Shown: piece after piece, positions 57,208 through 64,000 of the stretch
How positions within the stretch are numbered: the stretch's first letter is position 1
Layout: every line of letters begins with the position of its first letter
From: Rhodopirellula baltica
GTDB taxonomy: Bacteria; Planctomycetota; Planctomycetia; Pirellulales; Pirellulaceae
Assembly: GCA_002901265.1 (NCBI GenBank)
Contig: PPHI01000001.1
Location: 1 to 64,000, forward strand
DNA length: 64,000 bases
Direction of reading: 5' to 3'
Notes under the pieces: model-generated
The model's input: only the letters and a program-made list of their open reading frames with translations
What the model was told of the DNA's origin: nothing
Databases searched by the model: none
Made by a program: the position numbers and the translations under genes

Positions 57208-57489
57208 TTACTCGATTTTGATTTCTTCTTTGACCTTTTGGACAAAGTGTGGCGACTTCCCGCCTTTGCTGAGCTCTTTGGCACGTTTGTCGGCTTCGTC
57301 TTTCTTATCGAAATCGAAGACAGCAACACGTTTCAGGCTTTGGCTGAAAACCCCCCAGTAGAGTCGCATGCGAACATTGTCGGAGGCCTTGGATCGCTTG
57401 CTGGATTTCTTCTTCTTAGATACGAGCGCTTTTTCGGCGGCTTCGGCTTCGGCAGCTTTATCGGCTCGGCTAACGACCTTTCGGGCCAT
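57208..57489 (-). CDS. Small basic protein of unknown function
   Basis: A 93-residue protein. The N-terminal 40 residues are Ala/Lys/Ser-rich and very basic (ALVSKKKKSSKRSKAS); the C-terminal half has a compact, strand-like segment (RLYWGVFSQSLKRVAVFDFDKKDEADKRAKEL) and ends KEEIKIE. The basic tail suits nucleic-acid binding, but no family is recognised. It is followed on its own strand by a terminator. Confidence 0.65.
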   Translation of the reverse strand: MARKVVSRADKAAEAEAAEKALVSKKKKSSKRSKASDNVRMRLYWGVFSQSLKRVAVFDFDKKDEADKRAKELSKGGKSPHFVQKVKEEIKIE

Positions 57490-57855
57490 GGACAGGTAGC
57501 GGGCTTAGTGGTGTGGAAACTATCAAAATCGTCCCGTAGCCTAGCAGTTGGTCGAACAGGTGGCCACGGGGTTATTGCCAAGTTTTGTAGCCGACTCACT
57601 CGCTGGGAGGGGCAATGGCGTCTATCGGACCCACCCGGGTGGGCTATCTTGCAAAATGATCGCTACCCGCGGACGCAATTGTCGCGTATGCTTGCCGGAT
57701 ATCAGGAGTATTCCACGCTGGCGCGGTGTGCTGGGCCGTTCGTGTGATGAGCGCGATTTTTGGTCGTTGCACACCATTTTTTGGCATTCGAGGCCGAGAA
57801 ATCTGTCGGCGAGACGAGCGTGGAGTCGAATAACATCGATCGGAGAGAAGCAACG

Positions 57856-58203
57856 ATGCAGGTAAGTGTCTCGGCACGCCACGGCAATCTTCAGCCTGGT
57901 GACCAAGAGTTAATTGAAGAAAAGGCCACGAAGCTAAGGCGGTTGAACGACCGGATCAACGCCATTGAAGTGACCGTGGATCTGGAGCACACCGACAAAC
58001 CTGTCGTCGAAATTCAAGTCTCGATCGAACATGCCGGGGAGTGCGTTTCGCACGCGGATGCCAACACTGTGATTGCAGCGCTGGATATGGCAATCCCGAA
58101 GGTGGAGCAACAGCTTCGCCGGGTCAAAGAAAAAATGACCGGTCATCGAGCCACCGGACACAAACACATCGAGGCTCCCACGCCGGACGAAGCCGAGTCC
58201 TGA
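57856..58203 (+). CDS. hpf: Ribosome hibernation-promoting factor (short HPF/RaiA family)
   Basis: The ATG at 57856 gives 115 residues, the normal short-form length; earlier in-frame codons have no family match. The fold runs VSVSARHGNLQPGDQELIEEKATKLRRL, then IEVTVDLEHTDKPVVEIQVSIEHAGE. The family binds the 30S decoding region and inactivates or dimerises idle ribosomes. It lacks a long-form C-terminal domain; the tail is short and acidic. It stands 65 bp before ptsN, as in many bacteria where hpf and ptsN are neighbours. Confidence 0.9.
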   Translation: MQVSVSARHGNLQPGDQELIEEKATKLRRLNDRINAIEVTVDLEHTDKPVVEIQVSIEHAGECVSHADANTVIAALDMAIPKVEQQLRRVKEKMTGHRATGHKHIEAPTPDEAES

Positions 58204-58268
58204 TTGGGGCCCGACATTCGAAATCCGTGTGGGGAAGTACCACCCACTCAAATCAATAATCCACACCC

Positions 58269-58748
58269 ATGAAGTTTGCAGATTTCATCTCAACACCGTC
58301 GATCAAGGCGGAACTCCAGGCCAAGACAAAAGAGCAAGCGATTGAAGAGCTTGTCGGAAGTCTTCTGGAAGCTGGCGAAATCGACGCGGATCAACGCGAA
58401 GACATCATCGCCGCGATCATGAAACGCGAAGAGCTGGGATCGACTGGTATCGGTCGTGGCGTCGCCGTTCCTCACACCAAGCACCCTAGCGTGCAGAAGT
58501 TGGTCGGAACGGTTGGTGTCAGCGAAGAGGGCGTCGACTTCGACTCGCTCGATGGCGAACGCGTCCAGTTGTTTTTCCTGCTGATTAGCCCTCCAGAACG
58601 CCCCGGCGATCACCTTCGGGCGCTCGAAAATATTTCTCGCCAACTCCGCGACGAAACGTTCTGCCGCTTTTTGAAGCAAAGCAAGACGGCCGACGACATC
58701 TCGCAGCTGCTGCAAGAAGCCGACGATAACCAGTTCGCCACCGGCTGA
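58269..58748 (+). CDS. ptsN: PTS EIIA-type regulatory protein (PtsN-like)
   Basis: A 159-residue EIIA domain of the fructose/nitrogen type. The phosphorylation-site His69 is in GRGVAVPHTKHP, and EELGSTGIG precedes it as usual. No EIIB or EIIC permease domain is fused or neighbouring. It stands between hpf and HPr/EI genes, so it is probably the regulatory end of a phosphotransfer chain that responds to PEP/pyruvate and nitrogen or energy status. Confidence 0.9.
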   Translation: MKFADFISTPSIKAELQAKTKEQAIEELVGSLLEAGEIDADQREDIIAAIMKREELGSTGIGRGVAVPHTKHPSVQKLVGTVGVSEEGVDFDSLDGERVQLFFLLISPPERPGDHLRALENISRQLRDETFCRFLKQSKTADDISQLLQEADDNQFATG

Positions 58749-58898
58749 GCTGACTGGCCGGTTCGACCGGCCGACACACAGCGGCTGACAATGAATTGAC
58801 TTGTCAGCCGCGTCCCGCTTCAGGGAAACGCTCTGTTTCTCCGAAGCATGATTTGACAATCCGCAATTCGCCCCACGCACTTCGTCCTTACCTGCCGC

Positions 58899-59276
58899 AT
58901 GTCCAAGGCGCACAGCCGAACCGTCGTTGTCCGCAACCCTCAAGGGCTCCATGCGCGACCCGCTGACATGTTGGTCCGGATGGCAAATCAGTACACGTCT
59001 AGCATTTTGATTAGCCGTGGGGGCGAGGCCGTCGATTGTAAAAGTATCCTGTCGTTGTTGACCCTCGGTGCCGCTTGCGGGACCGAGCTTTCGCTACGAG
59101 TTGAAGGCGATGACGCCGAAGCGGCGATCGATTCCATCGAGCAGCTGTTTTTGCGAGGCTTCGACGAAATGGGCGACGAAGATGTTGCCGACAATAATTC
59201 CGACCGCAATGAACCCGGCGACAGTAGTGAGTCCGCCGAGAGCGTCGGACAGACCGACTCGACACCTTCGGCGTGA
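58899..59276 (+). CDS. ptsH: HPr phosphocarrier protein
   Basis: A 125-residue HPr. His18 in NPQGLHARPA is the phospho-site and Ser49 in CKSILSLLTLGA matches the regulatory Ser46 of Gram-positive HPr. The core ends near residue 90; an extra acidic, Ser/Asp/Glu-rich tail of about 35 residues is unusual for HPr. It should take phosphate from EI and pass it to PtsN. Confidence 0.92.
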   Translation: MSKAHSRTVVVRNPQGLHARPADMLVRMANQYTSSILISRGGEAVDCKSILSLLTLGAACGTELSLRVEGDDAEAAIDSIEQLFLRGFDEMGDEDVADNNSDRNEPGDSSESAESVGQTDSTPSA

Positions 59277-59693
59277 CGCAGCATTGCTCCGCCGGTTTGG
59301 TTTCGCCCGGTAAACAAAACACAAAACTGATAAGACAAGACTTGGTTTGAAAGACTCGAACATCCCATCCGAGTCGCCCGCCGACGTCCGACGTCGGCAC
59401 CGTTGTTAAAACTATCCGTACACACATTTAATCGATGGATCGGTCCAGCCTGCCTTGGCTAAATGACTGTCAGTCACGAGGCCTGTGCGCATGATCGCGA
59501 ACAATTCCACTCACCTGACTCTGCCGACCGGTGCGCCGGGCGGCTCCAGTTCGCTCCCACGGCCAGGCTTCAAGCATGGCTCTGATGGCGATCCTGGAGG
59601 GGTGTTCGTGGAAGCGAATTCGTTGCATGGGTGTCGACGTGAACGCCAGCGTTGGCTTGCCCCGGCAGGTGATCACCGAACCATCGGCCCACG
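59277..59693. other. Intergenic region between ptsH and ptsI with a strong stem-loop
   Basis: These 417 bases hold no convincing gene. A perfect 8-bp stem with a CCG loop (59380-59398) and a smaller inverted repeat TGACTGTCAGTCA (59464-59476) are visible. Neither is followed by a T-run. They may be operator or attenuation sites for ptsI. Confidence 0.55.
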
Positions 59694-61439
59694 ATGGTCG
59701 AACTGCAAGGCATCCCCGTTTCACCAGGGGTCGCAATCGGCCCAGCCCTAGTGCTGGACGCTGCCGGTTACCGAATCCCTCGTACCCTGTTAGCCGCCGA
59801 TGAGGTGGACGCGGAATTCGCGCGTCTGCGCGAGGCGGTCGATAAGGTGTCGACGGGTCTCGAAGCGAATCGCTTGGAAACCTCTGCCGTCGCCGGCGAA
59901 CACACCGGCGATATCTTTGCTGCGCAGCTGCAGATGCTTCATGACCCGCGTTTGCAGGCCGAATTGCGGCGTCGTATCCGCGAAGAACGCCAGTCGGCGG
60001 CCTATGCCGTTAGTCGCGTTCTGCACAACTATGCTGCCGCGATCCGCCGCGTCGATAGTCCCCTGTTGGCTGACCGCGCCGACGATGTGCTGGATATCGA
60101 AAAGCAGTTGTTGATGTGCTTGGGCGCAGTCTCCGCGGGGCCGCTTTCGGATCTGTCGGAACCCGTCATCGTGCTGTCCCATGTCCTGACGCCCAGTGAA
60201 ACCGCGAACTTGGACCGCAATTACGTCCGCGCGTTTTGCACCGAAACCGGCGGGCCGGGCGGTCACACTGCAATCGTCGCCAAAGGTTTGGAACTGCCTG
60301 CGGTGGTCGGCATCGGAAGCTTCTTGGATCAGGTCGGTGACCACTGCAATGTGATTGTCGATGGCGATCGCGGCCGGGTGATTATCAACCCTGATGCCGA
60401 AACGATCGCGTATTACCGCAAGAAGCTCAAAGATCGACGATCGCTGACGGCGCGTTTGTCGGAACTGCGCGATCTGCCTGCCGAGACGATTGACGGCACG
60501 CCGCTGCGGCTGAGTGCCAACATCGAATTTCCGCACGAAACGTCAACCTGTATCGAACGCGGCGCCGATGGCATCGGTTTGTACCGCACCGAGTTCCTGT
60601 ACCTGGCCAGTCACGAAGAACCTAGCGAAGAAGATCACTACCAGGCCTACAGTCGGGTGATCCGAGAAATGGAAGGCCGTCCCGTGGTCATCCGCACGTT
60701 GGATTTGGGCGCTGACAAAATGGGCCATCGTCCGATGGCCGAACACGAACACAATCCGTTCTTGGGCCTGCGCAGTATTCGATTGTCGCTGCGCAACTTG
60801 GACCTGTTTCGCCCTCAATTGCGCGCGATCTTGCGCGCGGCGATCCATGGTGACGTGCGAGTCATGTTTCCATTGATCACCACCTTGGCCGAGTATCGTC
60901 AGGCCAGGATGCTGTTGAACGTTGTCGCCGAAGATTTGGTCGATGCGGGGATACCACACCGCAGTAACATTCCGGTCGGCATGATGGTCGAGGTTCCGGC
61001 GGCCGTCATGATGCTGGAGCGTTTTGCGCCTGAGGTCGATTTCTTGTCGATCGGCACAAACGATTTGGCCCAGTACACCTTGGCGGTCGATCGTAGCAAT
61101 GAAAACGTTGCCGACCTTTATCAGTCCAGCGACCCAGCCGTGTTGCGTTTGATCGCGCGATGCGTGGAGGTCGCCGAACAATTTGACAAACCACTTTCGA
61201 TTTGTGGCGAGATGAGCAGTAACCCCGCCCGCGCTTTGTTGCTGCTGGGGATGGGTGTCCGGCATTTGAGTGTGCCGCCTTCTTCGTTGCTACGAGTCAA
61301 GAAAGCGATCCGCTCCGTTTCGATCGATCAGTGCATTGAGATCGCGAACCGGGTGATGCAATTGGAAGCGGCTCGCGATGTAGATCTCTATCTTTTGGAT
61401 CGACTGGGTGAATATGTTCCCGAGTTGATCGTTACCTAA
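59694..61439 (+). CDS. ptsI: PTS enzyme I (PEP-protein phosphotransferase)
   Basis: A 581-residue EI. The N-terminal domain has the phospho-His191 in GGPGGHTAIVAKG (most EI have GGRTSHAAI); the PEP-binding barrel shows GIGLYRTEFLYL, the metal-site segment GVMVEVPAAV and MFPLITT, and the active-site Cys in LSICGEMSSNPA. It takes phosphate from PEP and hands it to HPr. With no sugar permease nearby, it probably feeds PtsN in a regulatory phosphotransfer chain. Confidence 0.95.
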   Translation: MVELQGIPVSPGVAIGPALVLDAAGYRIPRTLLAADEVDAEFARLREAVDKVSTGLEANRLETSAVAGEHTGDIFAAQLQMLHDPRLQAELRRRIREERQSAAYAVSRVLHNYAAAIRRVDSPLLADRADDVLDIEKQLLMCLGAVSAGPLSDLSEPVIVLSHVLTPSETANLDRNYVRAFCTETGGPGGHTAIVAKGLELPAVVGIGSFLDQVGDHCNVIVDGDRGRVIINPDAETIAYYRKKLKDRRSLTARLSELRDLPAETIDGTPLRLSANIEFPHETSTCIERGADGIGLYRTEFLYLASHEEPSEEDHYQAYSRVIREMEGRPVVIRTLDLGADKMGHRPMAEHEHNPFLGLRSIRLSLRNLDLFRPQLRAILRAAIHGDVRVMFPLITTLAEYRQARMLLNVVAEDLVDAGIPHRSNIPVGMMVEVPAAVMMLERFAPEVDFLSIGTNDLAQYTLAVDRSNENVADLYQSSDPAVLRLIARCVEVAEQFDKPLSICGEMSSNPARALLLLGMGVRHLSVPPSSLLRVKKAIRSVSIDQCIEIANRVMQLEAARDVDLYLLDRLGEYVPELIVT

Positions 61440-61449
61440 TCCGAAATTG

Positions 61450-62247
61450 ATGACCTCTTCTGAATCGAATCTCCAAGACAATGACTCGCAAGCTGAGCCG
61501 ACGGAAGCGTCGTCGCCATTGCGATTACGTTATCGAATTCGGTTCGCCAAGACCGGCTTGTTGCGTTGGACGAGTCACCGAGATTTGGCAAGATTGTGGG
61601 AACGGTTGCTGCGCCGTGCCCAATTAAAACTTTCGATGACCGAAGGCTTTCACCCCAAGCCACGGATCAGCTTTCCATCGGCACTCGCACTTGGAATCAG
61701 CGGCTTGGACGAAGTCGTCGAGCTTGAACTGGCCGAGTCGCTGGACGCTCAAGAATTGCTGACGCGATTGCGAAGCGATCACCAACCGGGATTGGAGATC
61801 AAAAGCGTCCAATTGATGCCCGAGGGTTCGGGCAAAGCCAAGCTGGTCAAAACCGATTACATCATTTCGCGCCCCGACCCAGATCTTGGGGAATGCGACG
61901 TCGACGAGGCCGCAATCCACGCCCGCATCGATGAATTTCTGAATCAAGAATCTGTCACGGTGACTCGCAAGAAGAAGCCGCTGACGGTTCGTGTCTCCGA
62001 CCAAGTGTTGTCGCTGGCGTTCAGCGACAATCTCGAATTATCGCTCGCCGCATTAGACGCGGCGACGTTGAAGCCTACCGATGTGATGGACCTAATCGGG
62101 CTCTCCGATTGGATCGCTGCCGGTTCGCAAATCATTCGAACAGAGGTGGTCTTGGCTTCTGAAGTCACGCCCGCCGATCCCAATACATTCGCATCTGCAA
62201 ACATCACGCCCCAAGCAGGCGAAACCACCGAAGAGGTGCCTAAATGA
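61450..62247 (+). CDS. Radical-SAM-associated DUF2344/TIGR03936 protein
   Basis: The ATG at 61450 (265 residues) is preferred to the TTG one codon earlier. The signature RLRYRIRFAKTGLLRWTSHRDLARLWERLLRRAQL with EGFHPKPRISFPSALALG is the DUF2344 family, often fused to, or next to, a radical SAM protein. Here it stands alone and overlaps the RNase G/E gene by 4 bp (ATGA). This pairing with an RNase E/G gene recurs in other bacteria; the function is unknown. Confidence 0.85.
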   Translation: MTSSESNLQDNDSQAEPTEASSPLRLRYRIRFAKTGLLRWTSHRDLARLWERLLRRAQLKLSMTEGFHPKPRISFPSALALGISGLDEVVELELAESLDAQELLTRLRSDHQPGLEIKSVQLMPEGSGKAKLVKTDYIISRPDPDLGECDVDEAAIHARIDEFLNQESVTVTRKKKPLTVRVSDQVLSLAFSDNLELSLAALDAATLKPTDVMDLIGLSDWIAAGSQIIRTEVVLASEVTPADPNTFASANITPQAGETTEEVPK

Positions 62248-63851
62248 AACGAGAAATGTTGATGAACGTGCTCCAGCCCGAGGAGAGCCGCATCGCAATT
62301 TTGCACGATGGAAAACTCGAAGAACTTTACGTTGAACGTAAGAGCGTCGAAGCATACGCGGGCAACATCTATCGTGGAAAAATCGTCAACCTGGAACCGA
62401 GTATCCAAGCCGCGTTCGTAGATTTTGGCGTCGGCCGCAACGGCTTTTTGCATATCAGCGACGTCGAGCCACAGTATTTTCGTCAGGGCGGTTACGATCC
62501 CGAAGAGATCAAACGCGAATCTGACGAGATGGCCGAAGCGGCAGCCAAGCGAGCGCGAGAATCAGGTCGTGGATCGAAACGGGCTTTCAAAGGTGGACGC
62601 CCTCGCATCAAACCGCCGATCCAAGAGATCTTCAAACGCGGTGACGAAGTCTTGGTCCAAGTGATCAAAGAAGGCATCGGAACCAAAGGGCCAACACTTA
62701 GCACGTACATCTCGATCCCAGGTCGTTACCTGGTGCTGATGCCCGCGCTCGAACGTGTTGGTGTCAGCCGCAAGATCGAAGACGAAGACGACCGAAAGCG
62801 TTTGCGTCGTTGCTTGTTGTCGCTGAACCCGCCAAAAGGTCTCGGGTTCATCGTTCGAACCGCCGGTGCCGGACGCAGCGAAAAAGAGCTCGGCCGCGAC
62901 ATGGATTACTTGATCCGGTTGTGGAAGACGATCGTTCGTCGCGTCAAAAGCGATAGCGGTCCTGGCGTGCTGTACGAAGAGAGCGATCTGATCATCAAGA
63001 CGATCCGCGATATTTACAGCGACGATATCGATCAGATCTTGATCGACGAAAAACAGTCGTTCGAAAACGCGCGTGACTTTTTGAAAATGGTCATGCCTCG
63101 CGTCGTCGACCGTTTGAAACTCTATGACGGTGCCGAGCCGCTGTTCCATCGCTACAAGTTGGAACGCGAGATCATCAAGATCCATCAACGCCAAGTCAAA
63201 CTGCCCAACGGCGGTTCGATTGTGATCGACCCGACGGAAGCGTTGGTGGCGATCGACGTCAACAGCGGAAATTTCCGTGGCGGCGAAGAATCGGCTGAAG
63301 AGAACGCATTCCGCTTGAACTTGGCTGCGGCAAAAGAGATCGCGCGCCAACTTCGCCTGCGTGACCTTGGTGGCGTGATCGTCAACGACTTTATCGACAT
63401 GCGTAAAGAAAGCCATCGACGTAAAGTCGAGCGAGCGTTGCGTGACGCGATGAAGAACGATCGAGCCCGAACCAAGATTCTGCGGACTAGTCCGTTCGGT
63501 TTGGTCGAGATGACCCGTCAGCGAATCCGCCCGAGCTTGAAACGTAGCATCTATCAGGACTGTCCGTGCTGCGAAGGTCGCGGCTTGGTCAAGACCGCCG
63601 AGAGCATGTCGATCGAAGTCGTCCGCATGCTGGCGTTGGCGGTCAAGAACGAGCACATTCAACGCGTTACCATCCGCGTCAATGATGCCGTCGCCGCACA
63701 TCTGAATAACCAGAAACGTCGCAGTGTGATGGAAATGGAAGATGCCGGCAAAATGACCGTGCAAATTCTTGGCAGCGAAGGCTTGTATCCCGAGCACTTG
63801 GAAATGGATTGCCGCGATTCTCAAGGCGAACGCGTCGAAATCGATTCCTAG
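62244..63851 (+). CDS. rng: Ribonuclease E/G family endoribonuclease
   Basis: A 535-residue protein, close to RNase G in length and without the long C-terminal degradosome region of RNase E. The S1-like domain (IYRGKIVNLEPSIQAAFVDFGVGRNGFLHISDV) is interrupted by a basic, Arg/Gly-rich insert. Catalytic motifs are intact: Asp in VAIDVNSGNF, Asp in NDFIDMRKES, and the zinc-link CPCCEGRG. It cleaves single-stranded RNA near the 5' end in rRNA and mRNA processing. It is translationally coupled to the DUF2344 gene. Confidence 0.95.
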   Translation: MKREMLMNVLQPEESRIAILHDGKLEELYVERKSVEAYAGNIYRGKIVNLEPSIQAAFVDFGVGRNGFLHISDVEPQYFRQGGYDPEEIKRESDEMAEAAAKRARESGRGSKRAFKGGRPRIKPPIQEIFKRGDEVLVQVIKEGIGTKGPTLSTYISIPGRYLVLMPALERVGVSRKIEDEDDRKRLRRCLLSLNPPKGLGFIVRTAGAGRSEKELGRDMDYLIRLWKTIVRRVKSDSGPGVLYEESDLIIKTIRDIYSDDIDQILIDEKQSFENARDFLKMVMPRVVDRLKLYDGAEPLFHRYKLEREIIKIHQRQVKLPNGGSIVIDPTEALVAIDVNSGNFRGGEESAEENAFRLNLAAAKEIARQLRLRDLGGVIVNDFIDMRKESHRRKVERALRDAMKNDRARTKILRTSPFGLVEMTRQRIRPSLKRSIYQDCPCCEGRGLVKTAESMSIEVVRMLALAVKNEHIQRVTIRVNDAVAAHLNNQKRRSVMEMEDAGKMTVQILGSEGLYPEHLEMDCRDSQGERVEIDS

Positions 63852-63917
63852 CCATCTGTTTGCCCTTTTGGCTGCATGTATCTCGCAGAAGGTGCAGCGA
63901 CTTACCAATAGAACACG

Positions 63918-63952
63918 ACACCCGTTTTTGGCACTGCCAAAACGGGTGTTTA
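63918..63952 (+). terminator. Inverted repeat after the RNase G/E gene, likely terminator
   Basis: ACACCCGTTTTTGGCA at 63918-63933 pairs with TGCCAAAACGGGTGT at 63935-63949 apart from one bulged T. A short T-run follows. The symmetry suggests a bidirectional terminator at an operon end. Confidence 0.65.
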
Positions 63953-64000
63953 TGCTTAATCACCGCCGTTGCAGTGAACGTTCTGCGGTGTCGGATACTC

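Noticed and set aside
62562-63908. Minus-strand 448-codon open frame opposite the RNase G/E gene
   Set aside because: Antisense shadow of a strongly conserved gene; its low-complexity composition follows from that gene's codon use.
1-64000. tRNA, rRNA or insertion sequences
   Set aside because: No T-loop-like cloverleaf, rRNA segment, transposase or terminal inverted repeat was recognised by eye; a tRNAscan or ISfinder run would be decisive.

Overview
The window looks like chromosomal DNA of a planctomycete, most likely a Pirellulaceae (Rhodopirellula/Rubripirellula-like) bacterium. The support is the gene families: a DUF1501 / DUF1549-DUF1553-PSCyt1 pair, a secreted sulfatase, a DUF1559 prepilin-like protein with a tiny lipoprotein in front of it, an ECF sigma factor beside a vWA membrane protein, a bacterial SMUG1 glycosylase, and many secreted proteins of unknown function. 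The genus is inferred. No rRNA, tRNA, CRISPR array, insertion sequence or prophage was seen.

Layout. 1-2072 is the 3' end of a large cadherin-repeat adhesin with 339-bp tandem repeats and one single-base frameshift; a good terminator follows. 2239-7044 is one tight plus-strand run: a fused TssB-TssC contractile sheath protein, a membrane dipeptidase, a YhdT-like two-helix protein and a sodium/solute symporter. 7069-17758 is mostly minus strand: an STN-like secreted protein, a coiled-coil protein, a class III aminotransferase, SMUG1 with a degenerate AroE-like protein, and the DUF1501/DUF1549 pair; a plus-strand sulfatase is embedded. 18028-31835 holds two transporters, HemW, a coiled-coil membrane protein, a DCC-family protein, a Ser/Thr kinase, a secreted SGNH hydrolase, a DUF2585 protein, and a small lipoprotein with a DUF1559 prepilin-like protein. 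31832-35995 is a minus-strand operon: ECF sigma factor, anti-sigma/vWA protein, D-threonine-aldolase-like enzyme. It is divergent from a 1099-residue secreted protein. 39626-41887 holds a zinc-ribbon membrane protein and a gingipain-like (C25) protease.

41964-56031 is a long plus-strand stretch: pdxA, an HSP90-family gene coupled to a helical-repeat gene, a multi-pass membrane protein, then a five-gene cassette (47760-56031). The cassette encodes a small protein, a MoxR AAA+ ATPase, a small protein, a vWA plus beta-rich protein, and a 943-residue protein with a helical-repeat middle and beta-rich C-terminus. It matches the architecture of the MoxR-vWA-beta-propeller ternary systems, which were predicted computationally as NTP-dependent conflict or regulatory systems and are experimentally obscure. 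It is the most interesting system here. The TssB-TssC fusion is second.

56041-63851 is mostly housekeeping: agmatine deiminase, a small basic protein, a regulatory phosphotransferase chain (hpf, ptsN, ptsH, ptsI), and a radical-SAM-associated protein coupled to ribonuclease G/E. Many starts are GTG or TTG and few have a clear Shine-Dalgarno sequence, so several start choices rest on signal peptides or family alignment.
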